Source: Serripes groenlandicus
Lineage: Eukaryota > Mollusca > Bivalvia > Cardiida > Cardiidae
NCBI GenBank assembly: GCA_031761405.1
Contig: JASEVX010000005.1
Location: 5,663,724-5,727,723 of the forward strand
DNA: 64,000 bases
Reading direction: 5' to 3'
The notes beneath the pieces are model-generated. The model saw only the letters and a list, made by a program, of their open reading frames with translations, made no database searches and had not been told where the DNA came from. Positions 51,201-58,774 of this stretch are shown here, one piece after another. Every line of letters starts with the position of its first letter. Position 1 is the stretch's first letter. The position numbers and the translations under genes are program-made.

Positions 51201-52242
51201 CTCATTATGAGCAATTCTTTTTTTTTGCCACAATGATTTCGTCTGCTGCAGAGGCTTCAGAAAGCGTCTATATGTGGGACATGGTTCATAATGCATATAT
51301 AGATTCCGATGATGCTGCGCAGATGCACCGGCTCCTCTGTATAAGAATGCATTAAGGCCCTAAATCGTTAGACACGGATCATATAAGATTGAGCCGTCCC
51401 GCGAAAAAAAAAAACATTGTGGACTCAGCGTAAAGTATCGAAACGGATCAGCTAAAGCAAGCCGCGCAGGTTAAACCGTGCAGACACTTTTCGCCTCCTG
51501 TGGATTTTCTGTTTCAGGAATCATTATTCTATTCCTCGATACTCTTGAGACGGAATTTATCGGCCCGGATCAGTCTGCGCGGACTGCGCAGGCTGATCTG
51601 GGTCGATACATTACGCAGAGGCCATACTGTTGGTTTTCTCGCTGGACGGCTCATATAACGAGGAAAAGAGAGTAATTAAATAGAAAACGAAGTCCTTTAG
51701 TATTGAACTAGTATATTGCAAAACTTATTAATACACAAACATATCCCTGCCTCTCATAAATAGTCATATTGCCATGTACGTCATATACTTGAGCCCTGTC
51801 ACACCGAAACCGAACCTAGGGGTGATGGTTGAACATTTGATAACATTTTCCGATGTAATCAATCTGGTTGTATTGCTCGAAACTTATCCGTTAGTTCTTA
51901 GCATAGAATACTCAATAAATGTACAAGATTGACTAAATAATAAATTCAGTGGGATGATGGTGAAATCCGTTCTTACCTCATGCTCTAGAACTTACCTTTA
52001 ATGATAGAAACTCGCCTTGCTTCACCTCCGTAACATTCACCCCAACTAGCGTACGCATCGCTGCACTCGCCGGCATATTTATTTATTTGTTCGAAATGCG
52101 CGTGAACATCGTTATTGTGAACAATCGTAAGATTAAAGCAGTCAACATTTACAACACATCCGACAAGAACAAGTGCCAACAACTCGTGTCGCGAAGTCTG
52201 CTTGTATCCAGACGTTTTCATTCTAACGCTAGTTGTCACCAT
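27155..52242 (-). CDS. Ecto-5'-nucleotidase (CD73/NT5E-like), right copy, complete but with odd residues
   Basis: Ten exons on the minus strand: 52242-51996, 48431-48301, 47919-47706, 47138-46950, 45892-45695, 44852-44721, 38502-38380, 34221-34066, 30393-30190 and 27267-27155. All junctions are GT-AG and in phase, giving 568 residues (human CD73 is 574). It has a signal peptide, NNDVHAH, DAGDRF, GLSHAG, GGHSHTF, GGIR, QPFG and GGEGY. Expected role: surface or secreted hydrolysis of AMP-like nucleotides. Odd points: GHHEFD replaces GNHEFD (a metal-ligand Asn, human Asn117, becomes His); SAGGIR replaces NGGGIR; DYTIKGGEGY has Tyr and Glu at human Phe500 and Asp506; a 4-bp insertion in exon 10 shifts frame and stops at 27,155, deleting the GPI signal. 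It may be a secreted, divergent or dying enzyme. The gene symbol is withheld because activity is doubtful. Confidence 0.88.
27420..27900 (-). repeat. Direct duplication beside the exon 9 satellite
   Basis: A block of about 250 bp containing GCATGCTTCATTTATTT, CTTCTCCATATATGTAATGT and GGAAATATTGGCACTAACTG occurs twice in tandem (about 27,420-27,640 and 27,680-27,900). The left arm has it once (18,080-18,280). Confidence 0.75.
27540..30189 (-). repeat. Intron 9 satellite from the exon 9 end and donor, right copy
   Basis: About 30 units of about 84 bp, each with GGCTATCATGGTATAATCGT and GTACTCACTGATAGATACTC on the plus strand (donor and exon end on the minus strand). Interrupted at 28,010-28,195 by a fragment copied from intron 8. 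Confidence 0.93.
28010..28195 (-). repeat. Intron 8 fragment inside the intron 9 satellite
   Basis: GGATGCTTTTAATCAAGTAC through ACATGTTTAACGCATAAGTC matches the intron 8 sequence at 31,060-31,200 and its left equivalent near 15,100-15,180, in the same orientation. No transposon ends are seen. Confidence 0.7.
30190..30393 (-). CDS. Nucleotidase right copy, exon 9
   Basis: Acceptor CGTTTCAG, donor ATCA|GTGAGC; 204 bp. Encodes RVVYDLSQPPGSRVV and MIDYTIKGGEGYTMI; Tyr and Glu replace residues equivalent to human Phe500 and Asp506. Confidence 0.92.
30394..31475. other. Intron 8, right copy
   Basis: Unique DNA, colinear with 14,750-16,030 of the left arm. ORFs at 15,485-15,670 and 30,481-30,729 share a segment (VDSVSVMTSN...) only because the intron was duplicated; they lie in an intron and resemble nothing known to me. 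Confidence 0.55.
31476..33960. mobile_element. Arm-specific 2.5-kb insertion in intron 8, flanked by AAGGTA
   Basis: The left arm reads straight through (CTATAAGGTATTGTA in inverted sense), whereas the right arm has AAGGTA at 31,470-31,475 and again at 33,961-33,966 with 2,485 bp between. The insert starts GGCAACACAGACCGACGCTT. It has no long ORF and contains three MITE pieces (32,415-32,530; 32,830-32,950; 33,215-33,447). Class unknown. Confidence 0.6.
34066..34221 (-). CDS. Nucleotidase right copy, exon 8
   Basis: Acceptor TTCTACCAG, donor G|GTGAGC; 156 bp. Encodes GDISMGQVLTVQPFGNNVDM and KQAFEHSVANYD. Intact. Confidence 0.92.
34300..34960. repeat. 23-bp satellite in intron 7, right arm only
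   Basis: About 28 units containing AAGAACGGTGATATATTGTA. The left arm at 14,258-14,290 has just one unit-like stretch, the apparent seed. It starts about 80 bp upstream of the exon 8 acceptor. It gives false ORFs rich in Tyr/Ser/Cys on the minus strand. Confidence 0.93.
35018..35242. mobile_element. TTAA-type hairpin MITE
   Basis: TCGCATGTAGACGCTTTCTT at one end, CACGTGGGAAAGGGTTTA at the other; hairpin AGAAATGGCTCAAAATGAGC. The left counterpart (14,083-14,205) is truncated. Confidence 0.75.
35973..36224. mobile_element. MITE, GAGCCGTCC family, copy 3
   Basis: ATGAGCCGTTCCACGAGCAA at the left, TTTTCTCGTGGTATGGCTCA at the right; mirror of copy 2 in the left arm. Confidence 0.7.
36400..36735. 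repeat. Dispersed repeat with a GTCAGTCCGTC run
   Basis: CCCCCGCTTTAGCGAAAGCG hairpin, then (CAGTCCGT)n, then ACCTTGGTCATAACTTCTGA. This layout resembles common molluscan low-copy repeats. No coding capacity; not present at the matching left site. Confidence 0.55.
36737..37065. mobile_element. Composite TTAA-type MITE
   Basis: TTAACCCTTTCCCACATACA at the start; two successive hairpin halves; ends in TCGTCTGCTGCAGATGCGTC where the microsatellite begins. Confidence 0.6.
37080..38110. repeat. 22-bp minisatellite, right arm only
   Basis: About 1 kb of ACAACACATATAACAAATAC-type units (22 bp) with variants. It produces long Cys/Val/Tyr-rich minus-strand ORFs (up to 343 codons) that are artefacts. 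It sits between two MITE halves, as if it grew inside a MITE. Confidence 0.95.
38105..38312. mobile_element. TTAA-type MITE
   Basis: CGGAAGCAGACGACTTTGAA at the left; TATGTGGGAAAGGGTTAA at the right; hairpin AGAAATTGCTCGATTTGAGC. Confidence 0.7.
38380..38502 (-). CDS. Nucleotidase right copy, exon 7
   Basis: Acceptor ATGTTTTCAG, donor G|GTTTGT; 123 bp. Encodes GNLLTDAMVEYH and ALLSAGGIRAS; both Asn and the first Gly of the family motif NGGGIR are changed. Confidence 0.9.
38515..38753. mobile_element. TTAA-type MITE abutting the exon 7 acceptor
   Basis: Ends CACCCTTTTCCACAAATAGA and ATGTGTGAATGGGTTGAC. Counterpart of 10,853-11,068; on the minus strand its end lies just upstream of the exon 7 acceptor. 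Confidence 0.75.
38768..42912. repeat. 60-bp satellite array, right copy (about 69 units)
   Basis: Inverted relative to the left array; the unit contains ACATGTAAAGTAACTTTCGG, AGGTTGTTAAG and AACACGGTACATGGAACCCA. Blocks of several units recur together with shared variants (TTCGGGGGTTG, GAACACATTA, ATAGAAC), showing higher-order duplication. About 4.1 kb of intron 6. Confidence 0.97.
42913..43640. repeat. Duplicated MITE-derived block next to the satellite
   Basis: Two direct copies (about 43,035-43,275 and 43,385-43,620) share GATCTGGTTACAATTATAT-like, CGAACAGGAAAA-like and TTCTCTCGGAACATGTAGTA sequence, separated by a MITE hairpin. The left arm has one copy (9,478-9,720). Confidence 0.7.
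43800..44029. mobile_element. Young TTAA-type MITE with an empty site in the other arm
   Basis: TTAACCCTTTCCCTCATACG to TATGAGGGAAAGGGTTAA, 226 bp between TTAA duplicates. The left arm at 9,298-9,301 has the undisturbed site (inverted sense GACTTC-TTAA-AACAGTG). The copy at 53,787-54,016 is nearly identical. Confidence 0.9.
44480..44706. mobile_element. TTAA-type MITE next to the exon 6 donor
   Basis: Mirror of 8,567-8,802; ends GTATGTGGGAAAGAGTTAAG, 14 bp from the exon 6 boundary. Confidence 0.7.
44721..44852 (-). CDS. Nucleotidase right copy, exon 6
   Basis: 132 bp, GT-AG borders. KIKQQIVGR is open where the left copy has TAG, and CRLREC keeps the phosphate-contact Arg (human Arg354). Confidence 0.92.
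45009..45228. mobile_element. TTAA-type MITE
   Basis: CAACCCTTTCCCACAAACAA to TATGTTGGCAAGGTTTAA; mirror of 8,035-8,253. Confidence 0.7.
45695..45892 (-). CDS. Nucleotidase right copy, exon 5
   Basis: Acceptor TGTTTTAG, donor G|GTAAGT; 198 bp. Encodes the KVLIVQAYAWGKYMG segment; intact, with DDGGEVQSW where the left copy has DDDGEVQRW. Confidence 0.92.
46150..46949 (-). repeat. Intron 4 satellite from the exon 4 end and donor, right copy
   Basis: About 25 units of 32 bp, minus-strand reading CATTTTTATACACAG|GTACATAATG. It has more AATGCATTTTTG variants than the left array. The array keeps a GT donor in most units. Confidence 0.92.
46950..47138 (-). CDS. Nucleotidase right copy, exon 4
   Basis: Acceptor ATCCGACAG, donor CACAG|GTACAG; 189 bp. 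GLSHAG and GGHSHTFLYTG are intact. Followed in the transcript by the exon-derived satellite at 46,150-46,949. Confidence 0.92.
47706..47919 (-). CDS. Nucleotidase right copy, exon 3 (catalytic motif altered)
   Basis: Acceptor TTTTTCAG, donor GTTGGT; 214 bp. Starts CLGHHEFDLKVAGLAPYLD. The Asn of the family GNHE motif (AAT) is His (CAT). The Asp lost in the left copy is kept here. Confidence 0.9.
48301..48431 (-). CDS. Nucleotidase right copy, exon 2
   Basis: Acceptor GTTTTCAG, donor GTTAGT; 131 bp. Encodes YRSRLNNTLVLDAGDRFTG and NLEQYDAV. Intact. Confidence 0.9.
48905..48990 (+). repeat. tRNA-like SINE head
   Basis: GTGTTAGAGCGTCCGCCTTA then GGTCGCGGTTCGATCACCGA (box B) and ATACCAAAGACTTTACAATA. 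Mirror of 3,240-3,305; the box B spacing is tRNA-like but no full cloverleaf forms. Confidence 0.6.
49316..49606. mobile_element. TTAA-type MITE with an internal minisatellite
   Basis: TTTACCCTTTCCCACGCGCA to GTATGTTGGAAAGGGTTTAC. Contains about six ACAGATACGCC units at 49,508-49,575. Mirror of 2,534-2,892. Confidence 0.75.
50158..50300 (+). repeat. 5S-rRNA-like fragment
   Basis: AAGTTAAGCAACGTT, GCGGTTAGTGCCTGGATAGG and TGACCTGCGATGG resemble the 3' half of eukaryotic 5S rRNA (GTTAGTACTTGGATGGGTGACC type). No intact 5' half. It lies in a stretch (about 49,820-50,320) absent from the left arm. Could be a 5S-derived SINE or pseudogene. Confidence 0.4.
50695..51010 (-). mobile_element. tRNA-derived SINE, best-preserved copy
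   Basis: Minus strand: CTCAGTCGGTAGTGACGCGC (box A), GTGAGTTCGAACCCCAGCTC (box B), the CCGACGTTTGACGTAAATCA body, GGCGTTAAACCCAATCAATC tail. Mirror of 1,345-1,660. A box A to box B distance of about 40 bp suits Pol III. Confidence 0.8.
51066..51290. mobile_element. TTAA-type MITE
   Basis: TTAACCCTTTCCAATAAACA to TATATGTGGGACATGGTT; mirror of 885-1,085. Confidence 0.75.
51391..51656. mobile_element. MITE, GAGCCGTCC family, copy 4
   Basis: GAGCCGTCCCGCGAAAAAAA to TTTTCTCGCTGGACGGCTCA; mirror of copy 1 (521-786). Confidence 0.8.
51996..52242 (-). CDS. Nucleotidase right copy, exon 1 (start and signal peptide)
   Basis: Begins MVTTSVRMKTSGYKQTSRHE, then a hydrophobic LLALVLVGCVVNVDC signal segment, then NLTIVHNNDVHAHFEQI, in which Asp and His of NDVH are metal ligands (human Asp36 and His38). 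Donor AAAG|GTAAGT. The second Met (residue 8) is an equally possible start. No matching exon is found for the left copy. Confidence 0.9.
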
Positions 52243-52898
52243 TGTTGTGTCACATATATATTTCTTTCACCAATGTAACCTTGATATGATGTTCCATATA
52301 TAGACAGAAGGAGTTCTCTAAACGGGTGACTCTCTGTGGGTTATTTACACAAATCCCGTTCTGATAAGAGAAACAATTGTAACACAATGAGGTTAAAGAT
52401 ATACACGTGAGGCGAGCGGTATAGCCATATACGGGGTATGGGATGATCACGTGTATACGGCGACAGCCCTATAGAATATATTGTATGTTTATTTGAGAGC
52501 GGGTAGAATCAGAGAGAGATAGACAGGCCAGATAGTCTGAGAAAAAGAGAGGCATGATACTCTAGTTTAATCTTAGAACTTACCTATTTAATAAGAACGA
52601 ATGTACCACTATACTATTTTGTTTATTTACCTGTGTTTTCCTCATGGACAATTTGATGTAGCTGGCCAGAGTGCTACATAAGTCTTTTGATGCCATGACA
52701 ATGGATAATCGAACTTGTGCTGTGTCGGTCATGAAAGGTAGTGTTGGACACTTTGACAATTCGACATGATGTGTAATGTAGTGTTGGACACTTTGCCAGT
52801 TGTGTTGCCGTCGTGAGCCATCCAGAGAAGTTTATCAGTGAATCGTAAGTAACTCGTTATTCCCTTTACGTAATTGGCAAGGCAAAATGACAGAATAA
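52243..52898 (-). other. Upstream region of the right nucleotidase copy
   Basis: Contains the presumed promoter and 5' UTR of the minus-strand gene. I see no convincing TATA box or initiator. A purine-rich AGAGAGAGATAGACAGG stretch lies near 52,510. GTGTTGGACACTTTG occurs twice (about 52,739 and 52,783), possibly remnants of the retrotransposon's 5' LTR or leader. Confidence 0.4.
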
Positions 52899-53191
52899 AT
52901 GTATTCAGAATTGTTTCAGTCCGTAGATGGACACATGACTCACTTAAACACCACTATGGGGGCTCAAGGCGTGGCAAAAGTTATTCAAAGTTTTGATGGT
53001 AGTAATCCAAAAGAATTTAGAGAATGGATTAAAAGTATTGAACAATTTGGCACGTTAACTGGAATACCTAATGAAAGGGTTAAATATATAGCATATCAGG
53101 CAAGCATAGGCCATGTCAGTTATTTCATAAAACGAAATATTGAACAGCATGCTAATCACACCTGGGATCAAATTAAGGAGGAGTTAAAAAC
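52899..53191 (+). pseudogene. Retrotransposon gag, 5' part
   Basis: Opens MYSELFQSVDGHM and contains FDGSNPKEFREWIKSIEQF, a capsid-type helix typical of Ty3/gypsy Gag. The frame runs to GAG TTA AAA AC at 53,181-53,191, where the foldback-like element is inserted; the same phase resumes at 57,323. Confidence 0.85.
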
Positions 53192-53205
53192 GAGGGTTTC
53201 TAATT

Positions 53206-53487
53206 GTCGAGTGTCGAGTATCGAGTAAGAATGGTCGAGTGTCGAGTAAGAAAGGTCGAGTGTCGAGTAAGAACGGTCGAGTGTCGAGTAAGAATGGTCG
53301 AGTGTCGAGTAAGAACGGTCGAGTGTCGAGTAAGAACGGTCGAGTGTCGAGTAAGAACGGTCGAGTGTCGAGTAAGAAAGGTCGAGTGTCGAGTAAGAAT
53401 GGTCGAGTGTCGAGTAAGAACGGTCGAGTGTCGAGTAAGAAAGGTCGAGTGTCGAGTAAGAATGGTCGAGTGTCGAGTAAGATAGAT
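53206..53487 (+). repeat. 21-bp array, left terminus of the foldback-like element
   Basis: About 13 tandem GTCGAGTGTCGAGTAAGAAY units. Encodes spurious repetitive ORFs on both strands. Confidence 0.95.
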
Positions 53488-53786
53488 TGAATGAGGAAAG
53501 TAAAATAAAAGCTATAACATATATCATTTTATCGGGAAAAAAAAATTGGTTACTAAGCTACACACATACACTAACAAATATTTGAATTCACCTGATTAAT
53601 TATTGTTTAATAATGTAGTGACAAATGTGTATATTCTTAAATCAATCCCAACTTAGAGTTGTTTATTAACACAAATTGAGTTCAATGTTGTGTCATTAAA
53701 GAATTATTTCAGCATAATTATGATTAATGTAAACCCTTTCCCTCATACGACAATTCTGCAGCACACAACTTTGAACATTTTTTGTC

Positions 53787-54016
53787 TTAACCCTTTCCCT
53801 CATACGACAATTCTGCAGCAGACGACTTTGAACGTATTTTGTCAAAAAATAGAAAATCTCCATAATTGAATGGATAACCTATGACAAAAAGTGGCAAACA
53901 TTGTGGCAAAAGGAGAAATTGCACGTTCTGTGCAATTTCTTCTTTTGTCACTATGTTTTCAAAAAGCCGTCTGCTGCAGAGGCGTCAGAAAGCGTCTATA
54001 TGAGGGAAAGGGTTAA
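53787..54016. mobile_element. TTAA-type MITE inside the foldback-like element
   Basis: TTAACCCTTTCCCTCATACG to TATGAGGGAAAGGGTTAA. Near-identical to 43,800-44,029. A partial copy precedes it (53,730-53,786), and a diverged copy missing its left end follows (about 54,017-54,185). Confidence 0.85.
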
Positions 54017-54344
54017 GATAGAAATTTCGATAATTGAATGGTTAACCTATGACTAAAAGCGGAAAACATTGTGGCAAAAGGAGAAATTGCTTGCTTTGAG
54101 CAATTTTGTCTTTTGTCACTATGTTTTCAAAAAAGCTGTCTGCCAAAAAGGTGCCAAAAAACGTCTATATGAGGGATAGGGTTATATAAACAAGGAATAT
54201 TAAACAAGAACAGTTACTGACTTGGTTAAAGATGGGAAATTCTTTAGAGAATTATGTAACTTGATACTCAAACAGTCAAACCTCTGATAGTTAAATATTC
54301 CTGGATTAACATTAATCATATGCTGAAATAATTCTTTAGCGAGG

Positions 54345-54530
54345 GATTAAGAATGGTCGAGTGTCGAGTAAGAACGGTCGAGTGTCGAGTAAGAACGGTC
54401 GAGTGTCGAGTAAGAACGGTCGAGTGTCGAGTAAGAATGGTTGAGTGTCGAGTAAGAAATGTCGAGTGTCGAGTAAGAACGGTCGAGTGTCGAGTAAGAA
54501 TGGTCGATTGTCGAGTAAGATAAATTGAAT
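54345..54530 (+). repeat. Internal 21-bp array
   Basis: About 9 units of the same 21-bp repeat as the termini, in the left-end orientation. Together with 54,531-54,880 it duplicates 53,488-53,710 and 54,190-54,300, so the left end of the element is present twice. Confidence 0.93.
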
Positions 54531-55149
54531 GAGGAAAGTAAAAAAAGATATAGGTTCTACATATATCATTTTATTGGAAGAAAAAAAAGAAGTTTGGTAG
54601 TACATTCAAGAACACTTACAAATATTTGAATTCACCTGATTAATTATTATTATCTTGAGATAAATGTGAAAAATCTTAGATTAATCCAAACTTTCAGTTG
54701 CTTATAAACACAAATTGAGGTCAATGTTGTGTCATTAAAGAATTATTTCAGCATTATGATGCTAGTGTTTACCAAGGAACATTAAACAAGAACAGTTACT
54801 GACTGGGTTGAAGATGGGAAATTCTTCAGTAAATTATGTAACCTGATACCCAAACAGTCAAACCTTTCTGATAGCAGTAACACCTCAGCATGATTCTATT
54901 TAATCAGTCTGTAATGGTCAATGACATCCTATTAAAGTGAAAGGCTAACAGTTAACAGAGATAGCAAAGACATTTGCATGATCATTGTTTATTTTGATAT
55001 CCTTCTGGATTTTAAAATTGGCAATTACACTGATTAGATGTTTGACCATTTATACTAAGCAAAAAGAAAACAAAAGAGAGTTAGTTTTCCTCTTGTAGCT
55101 TTGTATGTCCTTTTGACTAAATTTTTTTTTTGTCTCAGTTTTTATTTTT

Positions 55150-55484
55150 AGCTCACCTGAGCTTTGCTCAAGGTGAGTTATTGTGATCGCCTTTTGTCCG
55201 GCGTCCGTCGTGCGTCGTGCGTCAACTTCTTCTCCTCAGTAACCAGTGGGTCAATTTGGATGAAACTTCACAGAAAGCATCCTCTCAATGACCTCACCAG
55301 AATTCCTTCAAATTGTTGGGATCCATGCAAAATTCTGGTTTCCATGGCAACGAAACCGAAAACACTTCAAAATTCTTCTTCTCCCAAACTGGTTGGCAGA
55401 TTTTCAAATAATTTTGTAGAAATGTTCCGTAGATGACCCTCTATCATATTCCTTCAAGCCATTGGTCGAAAAACATGGCCGCCA

Positions 55485-55515
<31 letters not shown>

Positions 55516-56420
55516 CGGGGCTATTTTGCCTTATATGGCTATAGTGCAAACTTAAAAAATCTTCTCCTCCAAAAGTGTCAGGCCGATTTTCAAATAATTT
55601 TGTAGAAATGTTCCTTGGGTGATCCTCTATCAGATTCCTTCAAGCCATGTTGATTGGTCAAAAAACATGGCCGCCAGGGGGCGGGGCTATTTTGCCTTTT
55701 ATGGCTATAGTGAAAACTTAAAAAATCTTCTCCTCCATAAGTGTCGGGCCGATTTCCAAATAATTGTGTAGAAATGTTCCTTGGGTGACCCTCTATCAGA
55801 TTCCTTCAAGCCATGTTGATTAGTCGAAAAACATGGCCGCCAGGGGGCGGGGCTATTTTGCCTTATATGGCCAAAGTGAAAACTTAAAAAATCTTCTCTT
55901 CCGAAAGTGTCAGGCTGATTTTCAAATAATTTTGTAGAAATGTTCCTTGGATGACCCTCTATCAGATTCCTTCAAGCCAAGTTGATTGGTCGAAACACAT
56001 GGCCGCCAGGGGGGCGGGGCTATTTTGCCTTATATGGATATAGTGAAAACTTAAAAAATCTTCTTCTCCGAAAGTGTCAGGCCGATTTTCAAATAATTTA
56101 GTAGAAATGTTCCTTGAATGACCCACTTTCAGATTCCTTCAAGCCATGTTGATTGGTCAAAAAACATGGCCGCCAGTGGGCAGGGCTATTTTGCACTATA
56201 TGGCTATAGTGAAAACTTAAAAAATCTTCTCCTCCAAAAGTGTCTAGCCGATTTTCAAATAATTTTGTAGAAATGTTCCTAGGGTGACCCTCTATCAGAT
56301 TCCTTCAAGCCAAGTTGATTGGTCGGAAACTATGGCTGCCATGGGGCGGGGCTTATATAGGTAAAGTGGAAAAAAAAATCAGGTGAGCGATTCCAGGGCC
56401 ATCATGGCCCTCTTGTTAAT
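55150..56420 (+). repeat. Molluscan dispersed satellite unit
   Basis: Starts GCTCACCTGAGCTTTGCTCA...GGTGAGTTATTGTGATCGCC and ends AGGTGAGCGATTCCAGGGCC...GGCCCTCTTGTT. Between are about five tandem monomers of about 165 bp with GTGTCAGGCCGATTTTCAAA and ACATGGCCGCCAGGGGGCGG, plus a poly-G run at 55,486-55,515. Abundant in bivalve genomes as far as I recall. Confidence 0.8.
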
Positions 56421-56499
56421 TTATAAATACTGGTCTTATTTTTTCCAATTTCTTTAATTTATTGATACAACAAAGAAAGGGGTCAAGTTAAGTTGGTAT

Positions 56500-57000
56500 T
56501 TGAAAATATAGTGATAAAAGAAGAAATTTCACAAATTGTGCAATTTCTCCTTTTGACACAATGTTTTCCACTTCTAGTCATAGGTAATCCATTCAATTAT
56601 TGAGATTTTCTATGTTTTGACAAAATATGTTCAAAGTCGTCTGCTGCAGAATTGTCGTATGAGGGAAAGGGTTAAGATATACAATGTCTTCTTATAACTT
56701 ACACAAGCTTGTTCTCTTTTGTAGATTTTGATCAGAAGGAGCAGTTCAGAGATGCAAGCATCCAATGCTATGTCATATAACTTAACACTTTCCTAGAAAT
56801 ATACGCTTTTTGACACCTATGCAGCAAACAGCTTGTTGAAAACATAGTGACAAAAGAAGAAATTTTTCCTTTTGCCACAATGTTTTCCACTTTTAGTCAT
56901 AGGTTATCCATTCAATTATAGAGATTTTCTATTTTTTGACAAAATATGTTCGAAGTAGTCTGCAGCAGATTTGTTGTATGAGAAAACGGTAAAATATTGT
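56500..57000. mobile_element. Two TTAA-type MITE copies
   Basis: 56,510-56,676 ends GTATGAGGGAAAGGGTTAAG. 56,782-56,993 starts TTAACACTTTCCTAGAAATA and ends TATGAGAAAACGGTAAAA. Both have the central hairpin. Confidence 0.7.
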
Positions 57001-57072
57001 TCCATACATAACTGTTAAGAGTTTATAGTTACATGTATATAGTTTGTTTTACTTTCCAGAATTTTCTAACTG

Positions 57073-57300
57073 GACACTCAACCTTTCTTACTCGACACTT
57101 GACCATTCTTACTCGACACTTGACCATTCTTACTTGACACTCGACCATTCTTACTCGACACTCGACCTTTCTTACTCGACACTCAACCTTTCTTACTCGA
57201 CACTCGACCATTCTTACTCGACACTCGACCTTTCTTACTCGACACTCGACCTTTCTTACTCGACACTCGACCATTCTTACTCGACACTCGACCCTCGACC
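57073..57300 (-). repeat. 21-bp array, right terminus of the foldback-like element
   Basis: About 10-11 units in inverted orientation (plus strand reads TTCTTACTCGACACTCGACC). Confidence 0.95.
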
Positions 57301-57322
57301 AAAAGTGACACACGTTAAAAAC

Positions 57323-57611
57323 CCGGTTTGGCGAAGTAGTTGATTCTCAGCATGCGTTGCTGATTTTGAGGAAAATTAGGCAAAAAACGGGGGAAACAGT
57401 ACATGTTTATGCCGAGCGCATGTTAAATATGGGGGAAGATGCTTTTGAGGGGCAGTATCAAAACGCAATACAAAGACAACTTGTGGGGTATTTTATTGAT
57501 GGGCTCAGGGTAGATTCTCTTAAAATGAAAATAATGAGAGAAAACCCACAACTCTTTCAGAACGCGGTTACGATAGCTACGCGAGAACAGAATCTCCGTA
57601 GGCGATTTTAA
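57323..57611 (+). pseudogene. Retrotransposon gag, 3' part
   Basis: Begins mid-codon immediately after the second GTTAAAAAC, in the same phase as the 5' part. Contains GETVHVYAERMLNMGEDAF and FIDGL, typical late-capsid sequence. TAA at 57,609-57,611 interrupts the frame, which then continues into the nucleocapsid. Confidence 0.85.
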
Positions 57612-57935
57612 TTGCGAACAGGTAACGCGCCGGGCGGGAATCATCAAGTTGGTGAGGCCGTCCCGATGGAGGTAGATCACTTCCGACAGAAAGTTAAGTG
57701 TAATTATTGTTACAAGGTAGGTCACCTCATTGCAGATTGTAGAGCGCGGAAACGTGACGGGCAAGTAAATCTTCCGCAAATCAGACAAGCTAAGGGTCGA
57801 TACAGAAAAAGCGTTATCTGTTATCAATGCGGAGAGCCAGGCCACTTTGCTCGGGAATATGGAAAAAGAAGCAATGGGTCTGCGGGAATCCATAAGTCGG
57901 GGCAACATTTAAACGCAAATACGTCCCACATATAG
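57612..57935 (+). pseudogene. Retrotransposon nucleocapsid (zinc knuckles)
   Basis: First knuckle CNYCYKVGHLIADC at 57,699-57,740 is a full CX2CX4HX4C. The second at 57,819-57,860, CYQCGEPGHFAREY, has Tyr in place of the last Cys, so it should not hold zinc normally. RNA-binding domain of Gag. Confidence 0.88.
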
Positions 57936-58007
57936 AAGCCGGTGCGGGAAGTTGGCTGTACAAACAGAAATAAAATACTATTTTTATTAATTCTGCTAGT
58001 GTAGGCA

Positions 58008-58581
58008 CTTCTTTTTAAGTTTGGGAAGCAGAAATACAGAAGTTTAATTGATTCTGGTGCCGAGGTATCCCTTATTCACCGACGCGTATATGATAATCTA
58101 AAACATAAAATCCTAAACTACGTAAGCAAAGTCTTAATTTAGCTACTGCATGAAATACTCCTCTTCATGTAGACGGTTTTGCGGAAATAGAATTCTTGAT
58201 AGGCGGGTTGAAAATGAGTCAAAAGTATTATGTCGTAAGGAATCTCACCGAAATGTTATTTTGGGTATAGATTGGTTACAATCACGTGGCGTACGCGTGT
58301 ATCACGATCTTGGGTGTATACGTGTGCATCATACGTATGTTCCGTCGGCCGATGATAAACATGTGGTTTCAATAGCTTGCACGAAATCGAAAATAAAGAT
58401 CCTTCTACAAACAGCTCATGTTTGTTATTGTCAGGTGCGCAAACATTATGAATTTCCCGTTGGGCAAATTTACGAAATATCCTCATTTGAAAAGGTTACA
58501 TTGGAAACGAGCCCGGATTGCTTATCACTAATGCTGTTGTTAAACTTTCCTGGAACTATAAATTACCCGTTCTATTGGTAA
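58008..58581 (+). pseudogene. Retrotransposon aspartic protease
   Basis: Catalytic LIDSGAEVSLI (DSGA at 58,050-58,061), a stop near 58,141, then the late ILGIDWL motif at 58,258-58,278 in another frame. Order and motifs are those of Ty3/gypsy Pol. Confidence 0.85.
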
Positions 58582-58774
58582 ACACTACTGGCAAGACATT
58601 ATCTTTGAAACGCGGAACACCTGTATCTACAATAAACCCTATTAATGCCATTAATGTCTGCTCTGTTGATAAGTTGATCTTAGATAACCCATTAGTCGAC
58701 AGCGAGTCGTTGCTCCGAATACTGAGTTCGTTAACCTCGATACGCCGCAGATATACAAACAACAGGTCATTAAA

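Larger units (their letters stand above)
24752..51905 (-). repeat. Right arm of the giant inverted duplication
   Basis: About 27.2 kb, inverted relative to the left arm. It is longer mainly because of satellite expansion (38,768-42,912; 27,540-30,240; 34,300-34,960; 37,080-38,110) and arm-specific insertions (31,476-33,960; 43,800-44,029; about 49,820-50,320). It carries the complete 10-exon nucleotidase copy on the minus strand; exon 1 (51,996-52,242) lies just beyond the arm edge as I can define it. Confidence 0.93.
53192..57313. mobile_element. Foldback-like element inserted in gag, 9-bp target duplication
   Basis: 4,122 bp flanked by GTTAAAAAC at 53,183-53,191 and 57,314-57,322. Its ends are inverted arrays of a 21-bp unit (CGAGTGTCGAGTAAGAAYGG plus T): about 13 units at 53,206-53,487 and about 10-11 inverted units at 57,073-57,300. 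Long inverted repeats made of short tandem repeats, with 9-bp target duplications, define Drosophila FB elements. No transposase. The interior holds a second array (54,345-54,530), MITEs and a molluscan satellite. Confidence 0.85.

Noticed and set aside
53204..53485. Repetitive Val-Glu-Cys-Arg protein
   Set aside because: Translation of the 21-bp terminal array of a transposable element; open in several frames.
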